Both the position numbers and the translations under genes were made by a program. Of a DNA stretch of 64,000 nt, positions 26,910 through 35,154 are shown one piece after another; the first letter of the stretch is position 1; each line of letters begins with the position of its first letter. Source of the DNA: Litorivita pollutaquae (lineage in GTDB: Bacteria > Pseudomonadota > Alphaproteobacteria > Rhodobacterales > Rhodobacteraceae); contig NZ_KZ826488.1 in assembly GCF_003205515.1 (NCBI RefSeq), forward strand, positions 1 through 64,000, read 5' to 3'. The notes under the pieces are model-generated. The model was given only the letters and a program-made list of their open reading frames with translations. It made no database searches and was not told the DNA's origin.

Positions 26910-27824
26910 ATGACAAAGGCACTTGATGGAAAAGTAGTTCTGGTCACCGGAGCAGGTGGCGGAATCGGACGTGACATCGCCCTGATGGCAGCCTCCGAAG
27001 GCGCCGCTGTGGTGGTCAACGATTTGGGCGCGTCGCTGAAAGGCACCGGCCAGACCGAAAGCGCAGCGCAAAAAGTGGTTGAGGAAATCAAGGCCGCAGG
27101 CGGCGATGCGATTGCCGATGGCGGCAACGTCACCGATCCCGACGCCGCGCGCGCCATGATCGAAGCCGGTGTGAAGGAATTCGGCCGCATCGACGCAGTG
27201 GTGAACAACGCCGGCATCCTGCGCGACGGGTTCTTCCACAAAATGACCTATGAAGATTTCGACGCAGTGGTGAAGGTCCATCTTTATGGCTCCTTCAACA
27301 CCAGCCGTGCCGCCGCAGATTATTTCCGCGAGCAAGAGGGCGGCTCCTTGGTGCATATGACCTCGACCTCGGGGTTGATTGGTAACTTGGCGCAGGCGAA
27401 CTATTCCGCTGCGAAACTGGGCATCGCCGCCTTCTCGAAATCTGTGGCGCTGGACCTTCAGCGTTGGAACGTGCGTTCGAACTGCATCGCGCCCTTCGCG
27501 TGGAGCCGGATGATTTCGTCGATCAAAACCGACACGGACGAGCAAAAAGCGCGGGTTGCAAAGATCAAAGAAATGACACCGGCCAAGGTGGCACCCATGG
27601 CCTGTTTCCTGATGAGCGACCGCGCAGCGGACGTGACGGGACAAATCTTTGCTGTGCGCAAGAACGAAATCTTCTTGTTCAACCAACCCCGCCCCGTGCG
27701 CTCTGTGCATTCCGGTGACGGTTGGACCGCAGATGAAATCGCCGACCGCGCTATTCCTGCGCTCAAATCGCAATTCACACCGCTCGAAGTGTCGGCGGAT
27801 GTCTTTTCGTGGGATCCGGTCTAA
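26910..27824 (+). CDS. SDR dehydrogenase, MFE-2/17-beta-HSD4-like
   Basis: 304 residues, longer than classical SDRs. It has TGAGGGIGRDIAL (NAD binding), NDLGASLKGTG and NNAGILRD, and the active-site YSAAK. The NDLG segment after the second strand and the extended C-terminus are the style of the D-3-hydroxyacyl-CoA dehydrogenase unit of peroxisomal multifunctional enzyme 2. It likely oxidises a (3R)-hydroxyacyl-CoA to 3-oxoacyl-CoA, with branched chains tolerated in the known family. The stop TAA shares one base with the next ATG (TAATG). Confidence 0.84.
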   Translation: MTKALDGKVVLVTGAGGGIGRDIALMAASEGAAVVVNDLGASLKGTGQTESAAQKVVEEIKAAGGDAIADGGNVTDPDAARAMIEAGVKEFGRIDAVVNNAGILRDGFFHKMTYEDFDAVVKVHLYGSFNTSRAAADYFREQEGGSLVHMTSTSGLIGNLAQANYSAAKLGIAAFSKSVALDLQRWNVRSNCIAPFAWSRMISSIKTDTDEQKARVAKIKEMTPAKVAPMACFLMSDRAADVTGQIFAVRKNEIFLFNQPRPVRSVHSGDGWTADEIADRAIPALKSQFTPLEVSADVFSWDPV

Positions 27825-28618
27825 TGGGTAAGCGTAAGGAAAAAATCAGCTCCGATATCGCATGGAGCACCGCCGACAAGATCAGCGTGCGCGGGCTCGA
27901 CCTGCCAAACGAAATCCTGGGTCACATGAACCTTGGTGATCTGGCCTTTTTGCAACTGACGGGCCGCAAGGCCACGCCAGAGGAAAGCCGCGTCTTCAAC
28001 GCCATCGTGATCACCTTGGTCGAGCACGGCATCACGCCGTCGGCCATGGCCGCGCGCATGACCTATATGGGCGCGCCGGAATCGCTTCAGGCGGCTGTCG
28101 CGGCTGGCCTATGTGGTTTGGGCACGGTGTTTGTCGGCTCCATGGAAGGCGCATCGAAGATGCTCTATGAGGCGCTGCCACCAGAAAAACTGGGCACTGG
28201 CGCTGATTTGGATGCGATTGCCTTGGAAACGGTCGAGAAATTCCGCGCCAAAAAGACCATCGTGCCGGGGCTTGGCCATCCGGTGCACAAACCGGTCGAT
28301 CCGCGCACTCCGCGTCTGTTCCAAATTGCGGCCGAGAACGGCAAGTCTGGTGAATACATCGAATTGATCCAGAAAATTCAGGCCGTGGCCGAAGAAAAGT
28401 CGGGCAAAATGCTGCCGATCAACGCCACCGGCGCGATTGGTGCGATTTGCTGTGAATTCGGCTTCCCTTGGAAAATCGTGCGCGGTTTCGGTGTCATGGC
28501 GCGGTCTATCGGACTGGTCGGGCATATCCTTGAGGAAAGCGAGAACCCGATTTCCTATGAGCTGTGGCAGCGTGCCGAGCAGGAAATCCTCGAAACCTCC
28601 GGCCCCGGAGCAACGTAA
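27824..28618 (+). CDS. Citryl-CoA lyase-like protein (short citrate-synthase family)
   Basis: 264 residues, much shorter than citrate synthase (about 430) but matching the stand-alone citryl-CoA lyase group of that superfamily. Motifs include GHMNLGDLAFLQLTGR, a GLGHPVHK loop with His152 and His155, and GFGVMARSIGLVGHI with an E-x-(S/N)-PISYELW end. Known members cleave citryl-CoA to acetyl-CoA and oxaloacetate. In this operon it may cleave a citryl-CoA-like tertiary hydroxyacyl-CoA arising from the carboxylated intermediate. The start codon overlaps the preceding stop by one base. Confidence 0.75.
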   Translation: MGKRKEKISSDIAWSTADKISVRGLDLPNEILGHMNLGDLAFLQLTGRKATPEESRVFNAIVITLVEHGITPSAMAARMTYMGAPESLQAAVAAGLCGLGTVFVGSMEGASKMLYEALPPEKLGTGADLDAIALETVEKFRAKKTIVPGLGHPVHKPVDPRTPRLFQIAAENGKSGEYIELIQKIQAVAEEKSGKMLPINATGAIGAICCEFGFPWKIVRGFGVMARSIGLVGHILEESENPISYELWQRAEQEILETSGPGAT

Positions 28619-28621
28619 ATC

Positions 28622-29785
28622 ATGCAAACCTCTGCCCCAGAAAACCATACTGATCTGCGTGACGCGCTGCGTGCGCTTTGCGCGCAGTTTCCGCCGGAAT
28701 ACCACCGTAAATTCGGCGAGGATGAAACCTATCCCGAGGAGTTCGTCGATGCCTTGACCCGCGAGGGTTGGTTGGCCGCGATGATCCCCGAGGAATACGG
28801 CGGGTCGGGCCTTGGTCTGACCGAAGCATCGATCATCATGGAAGAGGTAAACCGTTGCGGTGGCAACGCCGGCCACTGCCACGGGCAGATGTACAACATG
28901 GGCACGCTTCTGCGGCACGGCTCGGACGCGCAAAAGCAGCAATACCTGCCCGGCATTGCCAGCGGTGAACTGCGCCTGCAATCCATGGCCGTGACCGAAC
29001 CCACCACCGGGACCGACACCACCAAGCTCAAGACCACAGCCGTCAAAAAAGGCGACCGCTATGTGATCAACGGCCAAAAGGTGTGGATCAGCCGTATCCA
29101 GCATTCGGATCTGATGATCCTGCTGGCGCGCACCACCCCGTTGAAGGATGTCAAAAAGAAATCTCAGGGTCTGTCGATCTTCATGGTCGATCTAAAGGAT
29201 GCCATCGGCAACGGGATGGAGGTTCGCCCCATCGCCAACATGCCCGGCCACGAGACCAACGAAGTGTTTTTCGACAATCTCGAAATTCCCGCCGAGAACC
29301 TGATCGGGACCGAAGGGCGCGGTTTCTATCATATCCTTGACGGTTTGAACGCCGAACGGACATTGATCGCGGCGGAATGTATCGGCGACGGCTATTGGTT
29401 CGTGGACAAGGCCCGCGCCTATGCGGGCGAACGCATCGTTTTTGACCGTCCCATCGGGCAAAATCAGGGCGTTCAATTTCCCATCGCCAAGGCATTCGTG
29501 AATGTCGAGGCCGCCAACCTGATGCGGTTTGAAGCCTGTAAACGCTTCGATGCGGGTCAGGATTGCGGGGCGCAGGCGAACATGGCCAAACTGCTGGCCT
29601 CCGAGGCCAGTTGGGAAGCTGCCAATGCCTGTATTCAAACCCACGGTGGGTTCGGGTTTGCGCGCGAATATGATATCGAACGCAAATTCCGCGAGGCCCG
29701 TTTGTATCAGGTGGCACCAATTTCGACCAACCTGATCCTGTCCTATGTTGGCGAACATATTCTTGGGATGCCCCGCTCCTTCTAA
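28622..29785 (+). CDS. Acyl-CoA dehydrogenase
   Basis: 387 residues, starting three bases after the lyase stop. VTEPTTGTDTTKL replaces the usual TEPGAGSD, an altered flavin-contact loop. LNAERT supplies a Glu at 245, the isovaleryl-CoA dehydrogenase position for the catalytic base. The protein ends GEHILGMPRSF, like the dehydrogenase at 19735. It probably desaturates another branched intermediate of the same pathway. A long perfect hairpin follows downstream, before the last SDR gene. Confidence 0.84.
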   Translation: MQTSAPENHTDLRDALRALCAQFPPEYHRKFGEDETYPEEFVDALTREGWLAAMIPEEYGGSGLGLTEASIIMEEVNRCGGNAGHCHGQMYNMGTLLRHGSDAQKQQYLPGIASGELRLQSMAVTEPTTGTDTTKLKTTAVKKGDRYVINGQKVWISRIQHSDLMILLARTTPLKDVKKKSQGLSIFMVDLKDAIGNGMEVRPIANMPGHETNEVFFDNLEIPAENLIGTEGRGFYHILDGLNAERTLIAAECIGDGYWFVDKARAYAGERIVFDRPIGQNQGVQFPIAKAFVNVEAANLMRFEACKRFDAGQDCGAQANMAKLLASEASWEAANACIQTHGGFGFAREYDIERKFREARLYQVAPISTNLILSYVGEHILGMPRSF

Positions 29786-29834
29786 GATATTCATGCGCGG
29801 GAATTGATCTCCATCATATGAAGAACTAATCGAA

Positions 29835-29868
29835 TCCTCCACAATTGCTCCAAAGCAATTGTGGAGGA
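29835..29868 (+). promoter_or_regulatory. 15-bp hairpin that buries a ribosome-binding site
   Basis: TCCTCCACAATTGCT (29835-29849) pairs perfectly with AGCAATTGTGGAGGA (29854-29868) across a 4-base CCAA loop. The right arm contains GGAGGA, the ribosome site for the SDR gene starting at 29877. In RNA this would occlude translation, unless melted or bound. No U-run follows on either strand, so it is not a typical terminator. As DNA it could also be an operator, ACAATTGCT-N4-AGCAATTGT. Confidence 0.75.
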
Positions 29869-29876
29869 AGATCGAT

Positions 29877-30629
29877 ATGAAACGACTTCAAGGAAAGATC
29901 GCACTCATCAGCGGTGCAGCCAAAGGCATGGGGGCGGCCGAGGCGCGGCTCTTTGCCAAAGAAGGCGCACAGGTCATTGTCGCCGATGTCGATGACGCGG
30001 GCGCAAGTGCCGTGGTCAAGGACATCGAGAACGCGGGTGGTCGCGCGATAGCGGTTCATTTGGATGTCTCTGACGCCGCAAGCTGGCAAACGGCCATCGC
30101 AGAAGGAAACAAGGCCTTCGGCAACATCAACGTGTTGGTCAACAACGCCGGCATCTTGCTCATGAAGCCCGTTCAGGACACCACCGAAGACGACTGGGAT
30201 AAGATTTTCTCGATCAATACCAAGGGCGTGTTTTTGGGCACCAAAGCGGTTTTGGAGAACATGAAGGCCGCAGGCGGCGGATCGATCGTCAATATCTCGT
30301 CGATCTACGGCTTGGTCGGCGCGCCCTCGGCGGCGGCGTACCAAGCGACCAAAGGTGCGGTGCGATTGTTCACCAAATCGACGGCGGTGGATTACGCCGA
30401 GTTCAACATCCGGGCGAACTCGATCCATCCGGGCGTGATACGCACCCCAATGACCGAAGGCCTTCTGGGCGATCCGGGTGTCGAGAAGGCAATGCTTGGG
30501 ACAACGATCTTGCAGCGCCCGGCCGAGCCGGAAGAAGTGGCGCGGGCGGTGTTGTTCCTGGCGTCCGATGATGCCTCCTTCATGACCGGATCGGAAATGG
30601 TGGTTGATGGTGGCTATACCGCGCAATAG
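29877..30629 (+). CDS. SDR dehydrogenase
   Basis: 250 residues from the ATG after GGAGGAAG. It has SGAAKGMGAAEA-type cofactor loop (GAAKGMG), NNAGI, the active-site YQATK and an end MTGSEMVVDGGYTAQ. It belongs to the 3-oxoacyl-reductase/3-alpha-hydroxysteroid-dehydrogenase-like group of classical SDRs and would oxidise or reduce a secondary alcohol of an intermediate. Its ribosome site is inside a strong hairpin, implying separate post-transcriptional control from the preceding operon. Substrate unknown. Confidence 0.84.
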   Translation: MKRLQGKIALISGAAKGMGAAEARLFAKEGAQVIVADVDDAGASAVVKDIENAGGRAIAVHLDVSDAASWQTAIAEGNKAFGNINVLVNNAGILLMKPVQDTTEDDWDKIFSINTKGVFLGTKAVLENMKAAGGGSIVNISSIYGLVGAPSAAAYQATKGAVRLFTKSTAVDYAEFNIRANSIHPGVIRTPMTEGLLGDPGVEKAMLGTTILQRPAEPEEVARAVLFLASDDASFMTGSEMVVDGGYTAQ

Positions 30630-31398
30630 CGTCGGCACCCTCGGCAGGGCTGGTAGAACTATATGGCCAAAACAGTGCGGCGGGCGCAATCGCCGTCGAT
30701 CCCGTCGTCGTTTGGATCGCTGTCTTAATCCGCCCTGGCAGACCAAGAGAGGTCAGCCGTTTTTGATGGCCTGCGCGCGTGACCAGCCTCTTGCGATGGA
30801 CAGGAATGCAGATTCCAAAAACGGCTGCGATGGTCCGAGTGTGACGCACGCATACTCAACCAGCGACGCGCTTTGCAGTCCGGGACGTCAGTCGGCAGTC
30901 TTTCGCGGTATCAAGGCGCCCTCACCGGCGCCGCACCGACCCGCCGCGCCAGAGGAGATGACACTCCAAACCAGTCCTGTCCCTCGGCCCTCGGTCGTTG
31001 TTCGGTACCGCGCGGCCATTCAATGCATACCGCCTTCACTACGACCACGCGCGGCGTCTTACACCAAATCCTAGTCCGTGCTTGTCGCCCATGGCCCGGT
31101 GCAAATGCACACGGCCCTCAATCGCACCGCAAAACCTGTGTGAACGCGCACGGACAATTTGCTTCCGCAGCCTCACGTCTCAGCTACGGCCTCTCAAGCG
31201 ATGATACAGATACGGCTTGGCACCGGAATGAGGGCGACTTCTTCTCTTTTGACGCTTATTAATCAGTAATTTACATCATTTTGGAGCTGCGATAAGTCAA
31301 CTGTTGATTTGCCTTTCTAACGTATGTTAGGTTTATCTCGTGAGTGCTTGGCATAGTTGCCGAGTGAACCTCTGAACAAAGAGGTGGGAGGAGAAATA
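30630..31398. other. Long gene-free region upstream of the ABC importer operon
   Basis: About 770 bases without a supportable gene. It contains an inverted repeat (AGCCGTTTTTG at 30755-30765 and CAAAAACGGCT at 30816-30826) and the AT-rich promoter area with operator site 3 at 31316. One minus frame (30660-30724) encodes DSDPNDDGIDGDC, recalling a calcium-binding repeat, but a stop codon precedes it. The lower coding character suggests decayed sequence. Confidence 0.45.
31316..31331. promoter_or_regulatory. Operator palindrome, site 3 (TetR regulon)
   Basis: TCTAACGTATGTTAGG matches the TCTAACA-NN-TGTTAGA consensus at all but two outer/inner positions. It lies in an AT-rich stretch about 70 bases before the first ribosome site of the importer operon. 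Confidence 0.7.
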
Positions 31399-31491
31399 AT
31401 GGGAATGATCCCTTGCACCCGCGCTTGCGCGGAAGATGCCGCTATGTCTGTACGTACAATATGTCGCGGGAAAACCGAGGTCACGTCATGA
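31399..31491 (+). CDS. Small leader ORF coupled to the ABC importer operon (30 aa)
   Basis: ATG at 31399 is preceded by the strong ribosome site GGGAGGAG with 5-6 bases spacing. The 30-codon frame starts MGMIPCTRACAEDAA and ends with TGA at 31489-31491, overlapping the ATG of the ATPase gene as ATGA. The ATPase gene itself has only a weak ribosome site (CGAGG), so translation of the leader probably delivers ribosomes to it. I know no family for the peptide; it may be a leader peptide or a small functional protein. Confidence 0.6.
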   Translation: MGMIPCTRACAEDAAMSVRTICRGKTEVTS

Positions 31492-32249
31492 CGGCGGCGC
31501 CGCTCGCGGTTCGCAACGCAACATTGAAATTCGGCGGTGTGACGGCGCTTGACGATGTCAGCATCACCGTAAACGATGACGAATTGCTTGCCATCATTGG
31601 CCCGAACGGGGCCGGAAAAACATCTCTTTTGAACGTCACGGCCGGGTTCTACCGTCCACAAAAGGGCAGTGTCGAGCTTTCTGGCAAAGACGTCACCGGT
31701 CAGCGTGTCGATCAAATCGCCCGGCACGGTTTGGCCCGCACCTTTCAAGGCACCCATCTTTTCGCCGGGCAGACCGTGGTGGAAAACATCATGATCGGCC
31801 GGCACATGCTGATGAAGTCAAATGTGGTTCAGGCCTTTTTCCAATATGGCACGGTGATGCGCGAAGAATCGGAGCATCGCGAAGCGGCCGAGGAAATCAT
31901 CGATTTTCTGGAAATCGAAGCGATCCGGAACAGGCCAGTGGGCACATTGGGTTACGGGCTGCGCAAGCGGGTCGATCTGGGCCGTGCGCTAGCGCAAGAA
32001 CCGTCGATCCTACTGATGGACGAACCGATGGCCGGCATGAATTCGGAAGAGAAGGAAGACCTGGCGCGCTTCATTCTCGACGTGCGCGAGGCGCGCAAAA
32101 TTCCGGTGGTTTTGGTGGAACATGACATGGGCGTGGTGATGGATCTTGCCGACCGGATTGTGGTGCTGGATTTCGGGCGTGTGATCGCCGAAGGCACCCC
32201 CGAGGAGATCCAGAAAGATCCAGCCGTGATCAAAGCATATCTGGGGTAG
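31488..32249 (+). CDS. LIV-type ABC transporter ATPase (LivG-type)
   Basis: 253 residues from the ATG that overlaps the leader ORF stop. Walker A GPNGAGKTS lies near 39-47, and Walker B as ILLMDEPMAGM. The ABC signature is degenerate (LGYGLRKR), as common in LivG proteins. The VEHDMGVVMDLADRIVVLDFGR switch region follows. It would power import with the LivF-type ATPase encoded at 37537. An acyl-CoA synthetase gene follows directly, so the imported compound is likely an organic acid and not an amino acid. Confidence 0.87.
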   Translation: MTAAPLAVRNATLKFGGVTALDDVSITVNDDELLAIIGPNGAGKTSLLNVTAGFYRPQKGSVELSGKDVTGQRVDQIARHGLARTFQGTHLFAGQTVVENIMIGRHMLMKSNVVQAFFQYGTVMREESEHREAAEEIIDFLEIEAIRNRPVGTLGYGLRKRVDLGRALAQEPSILLMDEPMAGMNSEEKEDLARFILDVREARKIPVVLVEHDMGVVMDLADRIVVLDFGRVIAEGTPEEIQKDPAVIKAYLG

Positions 32250-32253
32250 CGGA

Positions 32254-34251
32254 ATGGTCAAACAACGAACAGCAATGGTCTACACAGACCCCGCCGTCAC
32301 GCAGAGCGAAACCCTGCCGCAAGTCCTGTTGGCCCGCGCAAAATCCGCGCCCGACGCGCTTGCCGAACGCCACAAACGCCTTGGTATCTGGCGCGAGTTC
32401 ACCTGGAGTGACGTGCTTGAAAAGGTCCGTGCGCTGGCGCTCGGACTGGAGGCAAAAGGCCTGAAAGCCGGCGATTCTGTCATGCTAATTGGCGAGAACG
32501 AGCCCGAACATTTTTGGGCGGAATACGCGGTGCAGTCTTTAGGCGGGAAAATCCTGTCTGTTTATCCCGATCAAACGGCCGATGAAATTCTCTATCTGGC
32601 AGAAGATTCCGAGACCCGCGTGTTTCTGGCACAGGATCAGGAGCAGGTCGATAAATGCATCGAAGTGGCCGACAAATATAACGGCGCCATTGCGATTGTG
32701 TTTTGGGATGGATCGGGGCTTTGGAACTACGAGCATCCGCTGTTGAATTCCTTCGACAGCATAAGCGATGCCGGTCGTCAGGTCCACGCCACAGAGCCGT
32801 CGCGCTTTGAAGAACATGTCAAACGCGGCCGCGCCGAAGATATTGCCATGCTGTCCTACACCTCGGGGACCACGGGAAAGCCCAAGGGCGTTATCATCAG
32901 CCATCGCTACCTGTTCGACAACAGCTCGCGGGTGATGGGGGCCATCGACATCGCACCGGGCACCGAATACCTGACTTATATTTCACCCGCTTGGGTGACC
33001 GAACAGATTTTTGGCCTGTCCATCGGTTTGATCGCGCCCATGGTCGTGAACTTCCCCGAAGGGCCGGAAGAAGTGCTCGACAACATCCGCGAACTGGCGG
33101 TGGACGCATTGGTGTTCAGCCCGCGGCAGTGGGAAAATCTCGCCTCCATCGTGCAGGCGCGGATGCTCGGCGCCGGCAAGTTCCGCACCGCAATGTACAA
33201 TTGGGGAATGAAGGTCGGCCGTGACGTGCATGTCGAACGGTTGGAAGGGCGCAGCCCGCGCCTTGCCGCACGCCTGCAACTGCCCTTTGCCGAGGCGCTG
33301 GTCTTGCACCATCTGCGCGACAACCTTGGTCTCGGTAAGGCCAAGAACGCAATGAGCGGCGGCGCATTGATGGCGCCGGACGTTTTCCGGATGTTCCACG
33401 CGATGGGCGTCAAATTGCGCAACGTCTATGGCGCGACCGAGATCGGGCTTTTGACGGCGCATATGGGCAAGAGCTATCAGCTTGAGACAAGCGGCAGCTG
33501 GATGCAAACCAATACCGCCTACGGCGATTTGCTGGAATACCGGGTGTCGCCGGAAGGCGAACTTCATGTGCGCGGCGGATCGGGGTTCGGCGGATATCAC
33601 GGAAAACCCGACAAGACCGCCGAGGCGCTGACCGAAGACGGTTGGTATGAAACCGGCGACGCCGTGTCGATGACTGACGATGGAGAGCTGTTGTTCTTTG
33701 ATCGGGTCAAGGACATGCGCCGTCTGGCGAATGGGCACAGCTACCCGCCGCAGTTCATCGAAACGCGGCTGCGCTACAGCCCTTTCATCAAGGATCTGAT
33801 GACCTTGGGCGACGAGGCCCGGGGTTTCGTCAGCGCTTTGATCAATATCGACATGGAAGTACTCGGCCGTTGGGCGGAAGAGAACAAGATCAGCTTCTCG
33901 ACCTATACCGACCTGTCGCAAAAGCCCGAGATTTTGGAGCTTATTAAAGGCGAAGTGGCACGCATCAATGCGCTGTTGCCCGAAGGCTCCCGCGTGGCGC
34001 GGTTTGCGAATTTCCCGAAAGAGCTCGACCCCGACGAAGGCGAGCTGACCCGCAGCCGGAAACTGCGGCGGACCTTTTTGGAAGAACGCTATGCCAAACT
34101 CGTCGACGCGATTTATGGCGGTGATGACATGACCGATCTGGAAATCGCCGTGACCTATCAAGATGGCCGTCAGGGCGTTCTCAAAGCCACGGTTCGGGTA
34201 TCGGATGTCGAAAATGCATCAAAGGCTGCCACGCGGCAGTCGCAAACTTAA
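32254..34251 (+). CDS. Long-chain acyl-CoA synthetase-type AMP-binding ligase
   Basis: 665 residues of the long-chain fatty acyl-CoA synthetase branch of the ANL superfamily. The motif YTSGTTGKPKG lies near 203-213, with VYGATEIGLLT, a WYETGDA segment, and a C-terminal RSRKLRRTFLEERY where the motif lysine is expected. A large middle insertion is typical of the FAA1-like group. It activates the imported acid on entry (vectorial activation is conceivable). It is encoded between two subunits of one ABC importer, four bases after the ATPase gene and 15 before the permease gene, an arrangement found with fatty-acid-like or aromatic substrates. Confidence 0.86.
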   Translation: MVKQRTAMVYTDPAVTQSETLPQVLLARAKSAPDALAERHKRLGIWREFTWSDVLEKVRALALGLEAKGLKAGDSVMLIGENEPEHFWAEYAVQSLGGKILSVYPDQTADEILYLAEDSETRVFLAQDQEQVDKCIEVADKYNGAIAIVFWDGSGLWNYEHPLLNSFDSISDAGRQVHATEPSRFEEHVKRGRAEDIAMLSYTSGTTGKPKGVIISHRYLFDNSSRVMGAIDIAPGTEYLTYISPAWVTEQIFGLSIGLIAPMVVNFPEGPEEVLDNIRELAVDALVFSPRQWENLASIVQARMLGAGKFRTAMYNWGMKVGRDVHVERLEGRSPRLAARLQLPFAEALVLHHLRDNLGLGKAKNAMSGGALMAPDVFRMFHAMGVKLRNVYGATEIGLLTAHMGKSYQLETSGSWMQTNTAYGDLLEYRVSPEGELHVRGGSGFGGYHGKPDKTAEALTEDGWYETGDAVSMTDDGELLFFDRVKDMRRLANGHSYPPQFIETRLRYSPFIKDLMTLGDEARGFVSALINIDMEVLGRWAEENKISFSTYTDLSQKPEILELIKGEVARINALLPEGSRVARFANFPKELDPDEGELTRSRKLRRTFLEERYAKLVDAIYGGDDMTDLEIAVTYQDGRQGVLKATVRVSDVENASKAATRQSQT

Positions 34252-34266
34252 GGGAGGTCGGGGAAA

Positions 34267-35151
34267 TTGGTTTATTTCATCAATGACATCATCACCGGGG
34301 CTTTGATCGGCCTGCTTTACGCATTGGTCGCGATGGGGTTCGTCGTAATCTACCGCGCCAGTAAGGTGTTTAATTTCGCGCAGGGCGAACTTGTCATCAT
34401 CGGCGGTTTCATCGTTTGGTTCACAACCATGCAGCTGGGCCTTAGCCTTTGGCTTTCGATCCCGCTCTCGCTGGTTCTGGCCGGTTTGGTCGGCTACGCG
34501 ATTGAACGGATTTTCCTGACGAAGCTCATCGGTGAATCGGTGTTCTCGATGGTCATGGTTACAGTCGGTTTGCTGATTTTGTTGCGCGGTCTTGTGCTGT
34601 TGCTCTTTGGCCCTGCTGTGCGGCCCTTCCCGATCATCTTTCCGCTCAAGCCATTGTTCCTTGGGGATATGTTGATCCCGATGAATCTGTTGGCGGGTGG
34701 GATAATAACCATTGTCGCCGCGGTTGGCCTCTCGTGGTTCTTTAACCGGACACGCTCCGGCCTTCGGATGACCGCCGTCGCAGAAGATCACGTTGTGGCC
34801 TCCTCGATGGGTATTTCCGTAAAGGGTTCGATTGCCTTCGCTTGGGTTCTCGGTGCGATCTTGTCCACCATCGGCGCGATGATCTTTCTCAGCGGCAAGT
34901 CGCTGACCTTTCTGGCCTCCGATATCGGGTTTGCGGCGCTGCCTGTGGCGCTTTTTGCCGGATTGGAATCAATCGGCGGGCTCATTTTGGCGGGGGTGAT
35001 CATCGGCGTCGTGCAAAGTCTGACCACCAACTACCTTGATCCGATGATCGGTGGCTCACTGGGCAGTGTTGTGCCCTATATTATCATGCTTGCCATTTTG
35101 CTGATCCGGCCCACCGGCCTGTTCGGATGGCGCACAATCGAGCGGGTGTAA
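34267..35151 (+). CDS. LIV-type ABC transporter permease (LivH-type)
   Basis: 294 residues, an integral membrane protein with about eight hydrophobic helices. It starts at TTG (34267), nine bases after AGGGAGGT; no ATG fits. The early ITGALIGLLYALVAMGFVVI helix and the end IRPTGLFGWRTIERV are LivH hallmarks. It forms the translocation path with the LivM-type permease encoded next. A near-identical ending occurs in the partial permease at the right edge of the window. Confidence 0.88.
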   Translation: MVYFINDIITGALIGLLYALVAMGFVVIYRASKVFNFAQGELVIIGGFIVWFTTMQLGLSLWLSIPLSLVLAGLVGYAIERIFLTKLIGESVFSMVMVTVGLLILLRGLVLLLFGPAVRPFPIIFPLKPLFLGDMLIPMNLLAGGIITIVAAVGLSWFFNRTRSGLRMTAVAEDHVVASSMGISVKGSIAFAWVLGAILSTIGAMIFLSGKSLTFLASDIGFAALPVALFAGLESIGGLILAGVIIGVVQSLTTNYLDPMIGGSLGSVVPYIIMLAILLIRPTGLFGWRTIERV

Positions 35152-35154
35152 GCC

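Noticed and set aside
31344-31500. A longer ATPase start (31413 or 31461) for the first importer gene
   Set aside because: The extra residues do not resemble LivG N-termini, neither start has a ribosome site, and a well-formed small ORF occupies the region in another frame.
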